Notes under the pieces: generated by a model
Seen by the model: the letters and a program-made list of their open reading frames with translations, nothing else
Database searches by the model: none
What the model was told of the DNA's origin: nothing
DNA from: Actinomyces sp. oral taxon 171 str. F0337
Lineage (GTDB): Bacteria > Actinomycetota > Actinomycetes > Actinomycetales > Actinomycetaceae
NCBI RefSeq assembly: GCF_005696555.1
Contig: NZ_CP040005.1
Span: forward strand, 744,001-808,000
Direction: 5' to 3'
DNA: 64,000 bases
Made by a program: the position numbers and the translations under genes
Part shown: positions 48,296 through 57,287 of the stretch, in pieces
Position numbering within the stretch: position 1 is the stretch's first letter
How the letters are laid out: every line of letters begins with the position of its first letter

Positions 48296-49429
48296 ATGAG
48301 CACAGAGGTCGAGATCGGACGTTCCAAGCGTGCCCTGCGCGCCTACTCCTTCGACGACATCGCCCTGGTGCCGGCACGCCGTACTCGAGACACCTCCGAG
48401 GTGCGCGTGGGCTGGCAGATCGACGCCTACCACGTGGACCTGCCGGTCATGGCCTCCCCCATGGACTCGGTGATGAGTCCCGAGACCGCCATCATGGTGG
48501 GGCGCCTGGGCGGGATCGGCGTGCTGGACCTGGAGGGGTTGTGGACCCGCTACGAGGACCCCACCGGGGCCCTCGAGCGCATCCGCCAGGCCGACCCCTC
48601 CCGGGCCACCAGCGTCCTGCAGGAGGTCTACCGCGCTCCGGTCAGACCCGAGCTCATCACCGAACGGCTCACCCAGATCCGTGCCTCCGGCGTCGTCGTC
48701 GCCGGGCGACTCAGCCCCGCCCAGACGCAGCGCCACTGGCGCACCGTGGTCGAGGCGGGCGTGGACCTCATGGTCATCCGCGGCTCCTTCGTGTCGGCCG
48801 AGCACGTCTCCGGAGCCGTCGAGCCCCTCAACCTCAAGCGCTTCATCTACGAGCTCGACGTGCCCGTGGTGGTCGGCGGGGTGACCACCTACACCGCTGC
48901 CCTCCACCTCATGCGCACCGGTGCGGCCGGGGTCCTCGTGGGGCAGGGCGGTGGCGCATCCTCGTCCGTGCGTCAGGTCCTGGGACTGCACATGCCCATG
49001 GCCACCGCCGTGGCCGACGTCGCCGGGGCCCGGCGCGACTACCTCGACGAGTCAGGGGGCCGCTACGTCCACGTCATCGCCGACGGCTCGGTGGGCAACT
49101 CCGGCGACGTCGTCAAGGCCATCGCCTGCGGCGCGGACGCCGTCATGCTCGGGGCCGCCCTGGCCCGGGCCGAGGAGGCTCCCGGTGGCGGCTACCACTG
49201 GGGCGCCGAGGCCCGACATGAGCGCCTGCCGCGGGGCTTCCGCAGCCATGTGGGCACGGTCGGCACCATGGCCGAGATCCTCAACGGCCCCTCCGACCGC
49301 GCCGACGGCACGCTCAACATCATGGGAGCCCTGCGCCGCACTCTGGCAACCACCGGATATGCGGACGTCAAGGAGCTCCAGCGGGTCGAGATCGTCCTGG
49401 CTCCCTACACCGGCTCCACCGGTTCTTGA
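48296..49429 (+). CDS. guaB3: GuaB3-family IMP dehydrogenase-like protein
   Basis: 377 residues. IMPDH/GMP reductase barrel without CBS domains, as usual for actinobacterial GuaB3: YSFDDIALVPARRTRD, MASPMDSVM, LGGIGVLDLEG, VHVIADGSVGNSGDVVKAI and MGALRRTLATTGY. At the loop where IMPDH and GuaB3 relatives have a catalytic Cys (GAACTSR in mycobacterial GuaB3, from memory) this protein reads GASSSVR at 220-226, with Ser223 at the Cys position. So it may be inactive as a dehydrogenase or act as a regulator or partner of guaB. It is separately promoted but sits near guaB. Confidence 0.9.
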   Translation: MSTEVEIGRSKRALRAYSFDDIALVPARRTRDTSEVRVGWQIDAYHVDLPVMASPMDSVMSPETAIMVGRLGGIGVLDLEGLWTRYEDPTGALERIRQADPSRATSVLQEVYRAPVRPELITERLTQIRASGVVVAGRLSPAQTQRHWRTVVEAGVDLMVIRGSFVSAEHVSGAVEPLNLKRFIYELDVPVVVGGVTTYTAALHLMRTGAAGVLVGQGGGASSSVRQVLGLHMPMATAVADVAGARRDYLDESGGRYVHVIADGSVGNSGDVVKAIACGADAVMLGAALARAEEAPGGGYHWGAEARHERLPRGFRSHVGTVGTMAEILNGPSDRADGTLNIMGALRRTLATTGYADVKELQRVEIVLAPYTGSTGS

Positions 49430-49598
49430 GCGAGTGCCGCCACGACAAACCTCGTTTTTGAAGGGGTGGAACAGTGCAACAGAGCTGTGATCTCGGGTAG
49501 TCTCAGCCGGGACGGCAGCCACTGCGCTGCTCAGACCGGTGCGGGGGCATGATCCGGTTCCCGCACCGCTAGCCCCCACATGTCGCAAGGAGCTTCAC

Positions 49599-49865
49599 AT
49601 GGCCCAGGTCACCGCCACCATCGCTTCCAAGGTCGGTCTGCACGCCCGCCCCGCCGCCACCTTCGTCAAGGCCGTCGCCGAGAAGGGCGTCCCGGTCACC
49701 ATCGCCAAGGAGGGCGGCGCCGCGGTTGACGCCTCCTCCATCCTCGGTGTGATGACCCTGGGTGCCGGCTTCGGTGACGTCGTCACCCTGGCCTCCGACG
49801 CCGACGGCGCAGACGCAGCCCTTGAGGACCTCAAGGCCCTCCTGGAGACCGACCTGGACGCCTGA
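49599..49865 (+). CDS. ptsH: Phosphocarrier protein HPr
   Basis: Relays phosphate from enzyme I to sugar-specific EII proteins. 88 residues, full length. His15 in GLHARPA is the phosphorylation site; Ser46 in DASSILGVM is the regulatory-site position. AAGGAG precedes ATG 49599 by seven bases. It is a single gene with its own terminator; enzyme I is not next to it. Confidence 0.96.
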   Translation: MAQVTATIASKVGLHARPAATFVKAVAEKGVPVTIAKEGGAAVDASSILGVMTLGAGFGDVVTLASDADGADAALEDLKALLETDLDA

Positions 49866-49879
49866 GAACAGGTTCAACC

Positions 49880-49916
49880 GGACGGGGCGCGCTCCACTGC
49901 GGGGCGCGCCCCGTCC
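49880..49916 (+). terminator. Terminator after ptsH
   Basis: A 13-bp perfect stem (49880-49892 with 49904-49916, 11-base loop), GC-rich, 14 bases after the stop. Confidence 0.85.
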
Positions 49917-49966
49917 GCGTTGGGACGCTGGCAAGCACCCGTGCCGAAGAGCGCCGCGGACCCGCC

Positions 49967-50860
49967 ATGAGCATCGCCGTCGCCCTCGTGCCCTCCCTGC
50001 TGTTCGGGGCACTGTCCCTTCTTCTCGGAGCCTTCCCCACCGACATCCGCCGCCAGAACACCGCGGTCATGGTGGGAGCCGGAGCCGTCTCGCTCGGATG
50101 CGCCGCCATGCTCGGCTCGCCCTGGTCCCTGAGCGCCACCGTGTGGGGCGTGGCCTGCGGACTCATGTGGACCGGCGGGCAGGTCTTCGTCCTGTGGGCC
50201 TTCCGCGCCTGGGGCGTCAGCCGCACCATGCCGCTGACCACGGCCCTCCAGCTCCTGCTCAACGCCACCCTGGGCGTGAGCCTCTTCGGTGAGTGGCGTG
50301 CTCCCGGGGCCCTGATCCTGGGAATGGTGGCGCTCGCGCTCATCATGCTCGGTGCCGCCGCCTGCTCCTGGCAGGAGCGCACCGGCCCCGGTCCCACGGC
50401 TGCGCAGCGACGCGACGGCCTACTGGCCACCGCTGCCTCAGCCGTCCTCTACGGCTCCTACCCCTCGCTGCTGCGCGCCGTGGAGGTGCCCCCGGCCCAC
50501 GCCGTCGGACCCATGGGGCTGGGGCTGCTGGCCGGTGCCGGCCTGTGCGCCCTCATCCTGCCGCGGCGCGCGCCCCTACGGGGCCCGCGGATCGTTCCGG
50601 CCGCGCTCGCCGGGGGCCTGTGGGCGGTCGGTAACGCCCTCATGCTGCGCTCGACGGCGGCCGTGGGCGTGGCCTCCGGCTTCACCCTCTCCCAGCTCGG
50701 CTTCGTCCTGGCCACCCTCGGCGGCCTGACCATCCTGGGGGAGGAGCGCACCGGCCGGGAACGCACGGTGGTGGCCGCGGGCGTGGTGGCCGCCGTCGTC
50801 GGCCTGGTCCTCATGGGGCTGGCGACAGGCATGGACACCGGCGCGCCCCCCTCACGGTAG
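49967..50860 (+). CDS. GRP-family sugar transporter (GlcU/RhaT-like)
   Basis: 297 residues with about ten hydrophobic helices in two similar halves, the layout of glucose/ribose porters of the DMT superfamily. GLMWTGGQVFVLWAFRAWGVSRTMPLTT in the first half and GGLWAVGNALMLRSTAAVGVASGFTLSQL in the second are equivalent blocks. It is probably a proton-linked sugar importer, although glucose is only the family default. Start ATG 49967. No partner gene is present. Confidence 0.82.
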   Translation: MSIAVALVPSLLFGALSLLLGAFPTDIRRQNTAVMVGAGAVSLGCAAMLGSPWSLSATVWGVACGLMWTGGQVFVLWAFRAWGVSRTMPLTTALQLLLNATLGVSLFGEWRAPGALILGMVALALIMLGAAACSWQERTGPGPTAAQRRDGLLATAASAVLYGSYPSLLRAVEVPPAHAVGPMGLGLLAGAGLCALILPRRAPLRGPRIVPAALAGGLWAVGNALMLRSTAAVGVASGFTLSQLGFVLATLGGLTILGEERTGRERTVVAAGVVAAVVGLVLMGLATGMDTGAPPSR

Positions 50861-51029
50861 CCGGCGCTCGGGAGGTGGATCTTCTCAGACCGCGTGAGGG
50901 CGGAGGGTCCGCGCGCGGACACGACGACGGCGCCGTCGCAACGGGAGGCTGCGGCGACGCCGTCGATCCGATCGGCCGTGATGTGGAGGCGGCCCTCACT
51001 GGTGCGGGCCCAGTGCGGCCCCGCCGGTC

Positions 51030-51260
51030 TCAGTCCTGCTCGCCCCCGGAGGGGTTCGGCTTGATCCACCACCACAGGCCCATGCCCGCTGCGATGGCCA
51101 GCAGACCCAGACCCGCCCACAGGTTGGCGTTGATGCCGCCGGTCTTGCTCATCTCCTCAGTGCTGTTGAACAGGACCGCGCACACCACCAGGTAGAGGCC
51201 GATGAGTCCCAGAGCGCCGGTGATGACCGCCCGGATGTCCGTGAGTGAACGATTGCTCAT
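51030..51260 (-). CDS. Small two-helix membrane protein, partner of the symporter
   Basis: 76 residues, two transmembrane helices (about 9-30 and 45-66) joined by a loop with NSTEEMSKTGGIN, and a short charged C-terminus. The family is not recognised. It lies 30 bases downstream of the sodium/solute symporter on the same strand with GAAGGAG before its ATG, so it is probably a small accessory or regulatory subunit of that transporter. Confidence 0.72.
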   Translation of the reverse strand: MSNRSLTDIRAVITGALGLIGLYLVVCAVLFNSTEEMSKTGGINANLWAGLGLLAIAAGMGLWWWIKPNPSGGEQD

Positions 51261-51290
51261 GAGTGTTCTCCTTCGTGTGTCCGAGCGGGT

Positions 51291-53009
51291 CTAGTGGAAG
51301 ATGCTGTTGAGCGTGATGACCAGGGCCCCGGCGATGATCCCCAGCGGGATCGGACGACGGTACCAGGGCAGCTCGTGCAGGTGCGGGTCGGTGCGCTCGC
51401 TCTTGGGGGTCAGGGCGTAGACGAAGCCCGTGAGCTCGGAGTCGGGCTTCGGTGTCGTGGTCAGGGAGACCAGCACCGTGATGACGACGTCGACCGTGAA
51501 GGCCACGCCCGCCGCGAGGAAGGCTCCGCCCTGCCCCGGCATGACCAGGTGCTCGGTCCAGATGAGGATGTTGACCACCAGGGCGCCCAGGGTTCCGCCG
51601 ATGAGGCCGATCCAACCGGCATGCGGGGTGGCCCGCTTCCAGAACATCCCGATGATGAAGGTCGCGAACAGCGGCGCGTTGAACATCGAGAACAGCGTCT
51701 GAAGGTAGTCCATGAGGTTGGAGTAGCTCGACGCGATGATCGCGGTGAGGATCGCGACCACGGAGGCCGTCAGGGTCGAGAGCTTGCCGACCATGAGGTA
51801 GTGGGCGTCGTCGGCGTTCTTCTTGATGTAGTGCTGGTAGATGTCCACGCCCCACACGGTGTTGAAGGCGGAGATGTTCGCCGCCATACCCGCCATGAAG
51901 GATGCCAGCAGACCCGTGATCGCCAGCCCCAGCAGACCGTTGGGCAGCAGGTCGCGCATGAGGTAGAGGATTGCGTCATTGAACTGGTAGGTCTTGGTGG
52001 CCCCAGACTTGAGCTGCTGGACCTCGGAGACCATGACGCCGGCGACCATGCCCGGGACGATGACGAGGAAGGGCACGAACATCTTGACGAAGGTGCCGAT
52101 GATCGGGGTCGACTGAGCCGAGGAGATCGAGTCCGAGGCCATGGCCCGCTGCACCTCGACGAAGTTCGTCGTCCAGTAGCCGAAGGACAGCACGAAGCCC
52201 AGGCCGAAGACCAGACCGATGACGGACAGCAGGTTGGAGTCGAAGCCGGAGATCGAGTTGCCGGGCCACGAGTGCAGCTGCTGGGCCGGATCAGTACCGG
52301 CGGCCGTGGCGGCTTCGGTGATCTTGCTGGTCAGGCCGTGCCAGCCGCCCACGCGGTGCAGGCCGATGAGGGTCAGGGGCAGCAGGGCCGCCACGATGAC
52401 GAAGAACTGAAGGACCTCGTTGTAGATCGCAGCGGAGAGCCCACCCATGGTGATGTAGGAGAAGACGATGACGGCCGCCACGATGAGCCCCACCCACAGG
52501 GGCCAGCCCAGCAGCCAGTTCATGATCTTGCCCAGCAGGTACAGGTTGATGCCGGCGATGAGCAGCTGGGCCAGGGCGAAGCTGAGTGCGTTAACCAGGT
52601 GTGCGGCGGTGCCGTAGCGCTTGAGCATGAACTCTGGGACCGAGCGCACCTTGGAGCCGTAGTAGAAGGGCATCATGACCAGACCCAGGAAGATCATGGC
52701 CGGGACCGCACCGATCCAGAAGTAGTGGAAGGTCGGCATGCCGTACTCGGCGCCGTTGGCGGACATTCCCATGATCTCGACGGCGCCGAGGTTCGCCGAG
52801 ACGAAGGCGATACCCGTCACCCAGGCCGGCAGGGACCGCCCCGAGGTGAGGAAGCCGTCGGCCGTGGCCGCCTTGGACCGGGCGATGAGCCCGACGCCAA
52901 TGACGAAGGCGAAGTAGATCGCGATGGGGATGTAGTCGTACCAGCGTGCGGCAATGAGTGTGCCGGAAGCCGCTGACGAGGCTGATAAAGCGCTCAGCGT
53001 GGAGGACAT
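51291..53009 (-). CDS. Sodium/solute symporter (SSS/SGLT family)
   Basis: 572 residues with about 14 hydrophobic helices. GFLTSGRSLPAWVTGIAFVSANLGAVEIMG near 50-80 is the signature around helix 1 of the LeuT-fold SSS family, and GYWTTNFVEVQRAMAS and TGLLASFMAGMAANISAFNT are further conserved blocks. The closest match in memory is the SGLT/sugar branch, but the substrate is not fixed. Start ATG 53009 has GAGAGGT about seven bases upstream; an open extension upstream is not protein-like. It forms an operon with the small protein at 51030 and is divergent from rnhA. Confidence 0.9.
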   Translation of the reverse strand: MSSTLSALSASSAASGTLIAARWYDYIPIAIYFAFVIGVGLIARSKAATADGFLTSGRSLPAWVTGIAFVSANLGAVEIMGMSANGAEYGMPTFHYFWIGAVPAMIFLGLVMMPFYYGSKVRSVPEFMLKRYGTAAHLVNALSFALAQLLIAGINLYLLGKIMNWLLGWPLWVGLIVAAVIVFSYITMGGLSAAIYNEVLQFFVIVAALLPLTLIGLHRVGGWHGLTSKITEAATAAGTDPAQQLHSWPGNSISGFDSNLLSVIGLVFGLGFVLSFGYWTTNFVEVQRAMASDSISSAQSTPIIGTFVKMFVPFLVIVPGMVAGVMVSEVQQLKSGATKTYQFNDAILYLMRDLLPNGLLGLAITGLLASFMAGMAANISAFNTVWGVDIYQHYIKKNADDAHYLMVGKLSTLTASVVAILTAIIASSYSNLMDYLQTLFSMFNAPLFATFIIGMFWKRATPHAGWIGLIGGTLGALVVNILIWTEHLVMPGQGGAFLAAGVAFTVDVVITVLVSLTTTPKPDSELTGFVYALTPKSERTDPHLHELPWYRRPIPLGIIAGALVITLNSIFH

Positions 53010-53132
53010 CGGTGTACCTCTCAGTGGATATGTTTCAGATGGCAAGATCATTCTTGCTGTGCGGCAGGTTAGCACGGCACCGATCACGGCACGGGAGGCC
53101 GAACTTGTCCGGGATGCACCGGGGAGGCTGGG

Positions 53133-53138
53133 TAGAGT
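53133..53138 (+). promoter_or_regulatory. rnhA -10 box, leaderless type
   Basis: TAGAGT, seven bases before ATG 53146. Confidence 0.5.
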
Positions 53139-53145
53139 GCCCTTC

Positions 53146-53712
53146 ATGACACTGACTGCTGCTGCCGACGGCTCCTCCCTGGGCAACCCGGGACCGGCCG
53201 GCTGGGCCTGGTACGTGGACGACGACTGCTGGGCCGCCGGAGGCTGGGAGAGCTCGACCAACAACCGCGGCGAGCTCACCGCCGTCCTCGAGCTCCTGCG
53301 GGCAACCGAGGCCGCCGGCCTCGCCGGCGAGGAGCTCCTCATCCAGTGCGACTCCCAGTACGTCATCAACTCTCTGACGAAGTGGCGCCACGGCTGGAAG
53401 AAGCGCGGCTGGCGCAAGGCCGACGGCAAGCCGGTCCTCAACGCCGACCTCGTCAAGGACCTCGATGCCGCGCTCGCGGGTCGCACCGTGCGCTTCGAGT
53501 GGGTGCGCGGGCACGTCGGCCACCCCATGAACGAGGCCGCCGACTCCCGGGCCCGCGGCGCCGCCACAGCATTCCAGCAGGGTCGCCCGGTGCCCGCAGG
53601 CCCGGGATGGACCCATGGCGGCCGGGCACCGGGGAACCGGAGGACGGCGCAGGCGCCGAGTGCGGTGTCGTCGAGCACCCCCGCCGCGCCGCAGACCGAC
53701 GCCCTGTTCTGA
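53146..53712 (+). CDS. rnhA: Ribonuclease HI
   Basis: Cleaves RNA in RNA-DNA hybrids. 188 residues. Catalytic acids: Asp in AAADGSSLGNPGPAG, Glu in NNRGELTAV, Asp in IQCDSQYV and Asp in NEAADSRAR. The basic handle WRHGWKKRGWRKADG follows helix 3 and RGHVGHP carries the catalytic-loop His. The last 50 residues are a Pro/Ala-rich tail beyond the normal 155-residue enzyme. The ATG is close to a -10-like box. Confidence 0.94.
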   Translation: MTLTAAADGSSLGNPGPAGWAWYVDDDCWAAGGWESSTNNRGELTAVLELLRATEAAGLAGEELLIQCDSQYVINSLTKWRHGWKKRGWRKADGKPVLNADLVKDLDAALAGRTVRFEWVRGHVGHPMNEAADSRARGAATAFQQGRPVPAGPGWTHGGRAPGNRRTAQAPSAVSSSTPAAPQTDALF

Positions 53713-53821
53713 GGCCGAGGATCGGGGCGCAGCGTCCGCAGGACCCCGGTGACCTCCTCTCACAGAAACGGCACAGGTCCGTCAAACACGTGGCATAAGG
53801 CCTCCGGCGAGGCTTGTAGCC

Positions 53822-54304
53822 ATGACGACAACGAGCCCCGCCCTCCCCGCATCCCGCCCGGCGATCCTGAACCTCCTGGCCCGCCTGCGCCGCCGAGTTC
53901 CCACGGTCGTCCTTTTTGCCGCTGTGTCCTTCACCGGCTGGAGCGTCGACTACGCGCTGGTCCTCATCCTCAACTCGCTGACCGACTCGGTCCTCTATGC
54001 CGTCGTCGGAGCCAGGATCGTCTCCTGCACTCTGGGCTTCCTGCTCAACCGACGCCTGTGCGGGGCCTCCCCGGAGAGCTTCTGGCGCTCGGCCGGCGGC
54101 TACGCGGCGGTCCAGGGCGGGGTCGCGGCGACGTCCTACGCCGGCATCGCGGTCCTCACCAGCGCCGGCGCGCCCCTGTGGCTGGCCAAGGTGCTCGTTG
54201 ACTCCACGCTCTTCGTCGTCAACTACCTGGCCCAGTCCCGCCTCGTCTACCGGGCCCCGGCGCAGCAGCCCGTCCTGGCGCCGGCCCTGACCACCGCAGC
54301 CTGA
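53822..54304 (+). CDS. GtrA-family membrane protein
   Basis: 160 residues, four hydrophobic helices of the GtrA fold (FAAVSFTGWSVDYALVLIL, LGFLLNRRLC, GGVAATSYAGIAVLT, VDSTLFVVNYLAQSRLVY). Members move or present undecaprenyl-linked sugars for teichoic acid, arabinogalactan or O-antigen decoration. No glycosyltransferase gene is adjacent, so its pathway cannot be named. It is convergent with the response regulator at 54323. Confidence 0.86.
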   Translation: MTTTSPALPASRPAILNLLARLRRRVPTVVLFAAVSFTGWSVDYALVLILNSLTDSVLYAVVGARIVSCTLGFLLNRRLCGASPESFWRSAGGYAAVQGGVAATSYAGIAVLTSAGAPLWLAKVLVDSTLFVVNYLAQSRLVYRAPAQQPVLAPALTTAA

Positions 54305-54322
54305 GAGGGCGGGCGCGGCGGC

Positions 54323-55072
54323 TCAGGACTGCGCGTCGCGCATGAGGATGACGAGCTGGACCCGGTCGCGCAGGTCCAGCTTGGTCAGGATCCGGGTGAC
54401 GTTCTTCTTGACCGAGTCCGGGGCCAGGACGAGTCGCTGAGCGATCTCCGCGTTCGTCAGCCCCTGGGCCACCAGGTCGGCCACCTCGCGCTCACGGGGG
54501 CTGAGATCGTCGAGGCGCTGCCGTGCCGCGCGTTGCCGGGGTGAGGTGACGGGGCTGAGCATGTGCCGGTTGAGCAGCTCGCGGGTAATGCGCGGAGTGA
54601 GGATCGCGTCTCCGGAGCTGACCGCCCGCAGCGCCTGGTGGAGGTCGGCCGTGCGGGTGTCCTTGAGCAGGAAGCCGGAGGCGCCGGCCGACAGCGCCCC
54701 GAAGGCGAACTCGTCCTGGTCGTAGGTGGTCAGCACCAGGACCCGGATCGAGGGGTAGAGCTGGGAGATGCGTGCCGTGGCATCGATCCCGTTGAGCACG
54801 GGCATGCGCACGTCCATGAGGACGACGTCGGGTAGTGGCCTGCGCTCCTGAAGCAGGGCTGCGAGCTGGTCGAGGGCGTCCTGGCCGTGGGTGGCCTGGG
54901 CCGTGACCCGCAGGTCGTCGGCCCGGTTGATGATGAGGGACAGACCCATGCGGGTGGCTCGCTGGTCATCGACGATCATCACCGTGATCGGCGTGCGACC
55001 GTTCGATGGGCTCGCGGTGCCCGGCCCGGAGGCGGCGGGGGAGGAGGTGGGGTTGGCGGTGGATCGGCTCAT
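54323..55072 (-). CDS. NarL/LuxR-family response regulator
   Basis: 249 residues. An N-terminal Ser/Pro tail of 25 residues, receiver with DD near 35 and phosphoacceptor Asp87 in VVLMDVRMP, Thr in VLTTYD and Lys in LLKDTR. The C-terminal LuxR-type helix-turn-helix (DLSPREREVADLVAQGLTNAEIAQRL) lies at about 185-245. It is the last gene of a five-gene operon and overlaps the kinase by 4 bp. It probably controls the linked ABC transporter, as in lantibiotic or bacitracin-type resistance operons. Confidence 0.93.
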   Translation of the reverse strand: MSRSTANPTSSPAASGPGTASPSNGRTPITVMIVDDQRATRMGLSLIINRADDLRVTAQATHGQDALDQLAALLQERRPLPDVVLMDVRMPVLNGIDATARISQLYPSIRVLVLTTYDQDEFAFGALSAGASGFLLKDTRTADLHQALRAVSSGDAILTPRITRELLNRHMLSPVTSPRQRAARQRLDDLSPREREVADLVAQGLTNAEIAQRLVLAPDSVKKNVTRILTKLDLRDRVQLVILMRDAQS

Positions 55073-56397
55073 CGCGATGTGCCTTCCGGGAAGGGGACGA
55101 CGGCGCGCAGCACCCAGCCGGATGCGCCCTCATCGGTCGCGGGGCCGGCGGACATCGTGCCACCGTGCTCACCGACCACGGCCGCCAGGTTGGCCAGTCC
55201 GTGCCCGGCCGCGGGCGACGCCTGCGTCGAGCCGGGACCGTCGTCTCCTGAGCCGGTCTGAGCGCCACGACCGTCGTCGGACACGGTGATCCGTGTGGAG
55301 GCCTGGTCGTGGTCCAGGGAGATGACGACGCGCGTGGCGCCCTCGGCATGGCGCATGACGTTGGTCAGGGCCTCCCGGACGACGACATAGACGACCTCCC
55401 CGAGGACCTGACTGCCCGCGGTGCCGCGGGGATGCCGCCCGGTCTCGCTGAGGGCCGCACTGATACCGGTGGCTCTCACCGTGGTCAGCAGGCCGGGGAG
55501 CCGGTCCCATCCGGGTGCGCCCCCGGGGGCCTGCCTGTGCTCCGTGCCCAGGCCGGCCGGGTCCACGGCGGCGTCGGCACCGGCGTCGTCGGGGGAGGGG
55601 CCCGGTGCCGTCTGGAGCGAGGCGACGGCACGTCTGGTGTCCGCCAGGCCCTCGCGGGCCAGGGCGTTCATCATGTCGATGGCCTCGTCGGTCTGCGGGC
55701 TGCCGCCGGCCCCCTGCATCCCCTCGGACAGGGCGATGATCGCGGTGAGGGCGTGGCCCACGGAGTCGTGGAGCTCGGCCGCCACCCGGGCCTGGTGACG
55801 AGCGGCGTCACGTTGAGCGACCAGCCGCTGCTCTGCGGACTGCGCCGCGAGCTGGGCGTCCCCGTGCTCCAGGGCCTGCCGGCGCGAGCGGGAGATCGAG
55901 GCCACCGCGAGCACGAGCACCAGGGTGAAGATCCCAGGGCTCAAGGCACCCACCTGTGGCCACTTGGCCAACGTCGTGGGAGTGAGGGCGCACAGCGCGC
56001 AGACGCTGAAGCCGATGAGTCGGTCACGGCTGGGGGCGGTGACGAGCAGGGCGTAGAGAGCCAGCATGGATAGCAGGTTGAGTCCACCGCGTGGCCCCCA
56101 CAGGTCGCCGGCGGCCGAGGCCAGGCTCGTGGCGGTGACGACGGCCAGGGGCCAGCGCCGTCGGGCCAGCAGCGATCCGGCGAGCAGCAGGGAGGCGATG
56201 ACCCAGCCTCGCAGGGGCAGGTGCGGGTAGGTGTACGAGGCCACGTTCAGCACCATCAGCTGGAAGAGGCCCGCGGCCCCGGCCACCGCCCACAGGGTCA
56301 GGGTGCTGGAGCGCCACCACTGAGCCACCCGGTCCAGGAGGGTCCGCGGGACCCATGAGACGTCTTCCGAGTGAGGTGCTGCGGGAACATGGCTCAT
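55069..56397 (-). CDS. NarL-type sensor histidine kinase
   Basis: 442 residues. Five or six helices in the first 150 residues, without a large external sensor, then a HisKA_3 dimerisation helix with phosphoacceptor His210 in ELHDSVGHALT and an ATPase with REALTNVMRHAEG, DDGRGA and GHGLANLAAVVGEHGG. Intramembrane-sensing kinases of this design often monitor an envelope-stress drug or the state of a neighbouring ABC transporter. It starts at ATG 56397 inside the permease stop and overlaps the regulator start. Confidence 0.92.
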   Translation of the reverse strand: MSHVPAAPHSEDVSWVPRTLLDRVAQWWRSSTLTLWAVAGAAGLFQLMVLNVASYTYPHLPLRGWVIASLLLAGSLLARRRWPLAVVTATSLASAAGDLWGPRGGLNLLSMLALYALLVTAPSRDRLIGFSVCALCALTPTTLAKWPQVGALSPGIFTLVLVLAVASISRSRRQALEHGDAQLAAQSAEQRLVAQRDAARHQARVAAELHDSVGHALTAIIALSEGMQGAGGSPQTDEAIDMMNALAREGLADTRRAVASLQTAPGPSPDDAGADAAVDPAGLGTEHRQAPGGAPGWDRLPGLLTTVRATGISAALSETGRHPRGTAGSQVLGEVVYVVVREALTNVMRHAEGATRVVISLDHDQASTRITVSDDGRGAQTGSGDDGPGSTQASPAAGHGLANLAAVVGEHGGTMSAGPATDEGASGWVLRAVVPFPEGTSR

Positions 56398-57287
56398 GAC
56401 TGGCGCCTCACTGCTCGGCGCAGAGCCAGGGCCAGCAGGACCACCCACACCAGGCAGATGACGCCCTCGAATGCTGCGGCGCCCAGTGAGGTCACGTAGC
56501 CCGGGCTCATGGCCGACGTGGTTCGGGTCAGTGAGGCTGCGGGGTTGAGGACGCTCAGCGGTCGAGCCGTGAGAAGCATCGCCATACCCGCAATGATGCT
56601 CAGCAGCACCGTGGACATCGTGGTGGCGAAGGACGTCATGACCGCGCCCAGCCAGGTGACGAAGGTGAGGATGACCCACATTCCCAGCGCGACGACGGCG
56701 AAGCGCGGCAGGTAGGCGACCAGGCCCACCAGTCTGAAGCCCAGGGCGAGGCCCGTCACCGCGGTGGTCAGGACCAGGACCGCGGTGGTGAGGGCCGCGA
56801 CCTGGAGCCCGTGCAGCAGCTTCCCCGCAACCATGGTGGTCTCCAGCCCGGTGGCGCTCATCCTCTGCCAGTTCCTTCCCTGGTGCTCATTGCTGGCGAT
56901 CTGCGCGGCGAAGGCACCCAGCGCCAGCGGCAGGAACACCATTGAGAGCAGGAGCGTGGACTGGGACCACGTGATCTCCCAGGTGACGCCCTGGGCCTCG
57001 AACTGGCTGCGGTAGGTGCGGTACTGCAGGTAGCCGGACAGGGAGCCCAGGGAGCACAGGACGGTGACGGCGACCCAGTACCACCGGTTGGGGGCCTTGC
57101 GGTTCTCCCAGTACCAGGCGGCTCGCACCGACGCGCGGGACTGGGGGGCCGGGGGAGCAGTCCGGCTCAGGCCGGTCGGCTGCGGCGTCGTGGACGGGCC
57201 GGAGGGACCGGGGAGCGCTGACGGGTGCTGAGCGGGCCGGAGGGGCCGGCCTGCAGTGGGGCGTGTAACTGGTGCGGTGGTGCTCAT
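56394..57287 (-). CDS. ABC-2 permease, second subunit
   Basis: 297 residues. A Pro/Thr-rich N-terminus of about 50 residues precedes six hydrophobic helices. The block SNEHQGRNWQRMSATGLETT after helix 2 is typical of ABC-2 permeases of lantibiotic-protection type. It pairs with the permease at 57284 and the ATPase at 58192. The 4-bp overlaps at both ends suggest equal synthesis of all subunits. Confidence 0.87.
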   Translation of the reverse strand: MSTTAPVTRPTAGRPLRPAQHPSALPGPSGPSTTPQPTGLSRTAPPAPQSRASVRAAWYWENRKAPNRWYWVAVTVLCSLGSLSGYLQYRTYRSQFEAQGVTWEITWSQSTLLLSMVFLPLALGAFAAQIASNEHQGRNWQRMSATGLETTMVAGKLLHGLQVAALTTAVLVLTTAVTGLALGFRLVGLVAYLPRFAVVALGMWVILTFVTWLGAVMTSFATTMSTVLLSIIAGMAMLLTARPLSVLNPAASLTRTTSAMSPGYVTSLGAAAFEGVICLVWVVLLALALRRAVRRQS

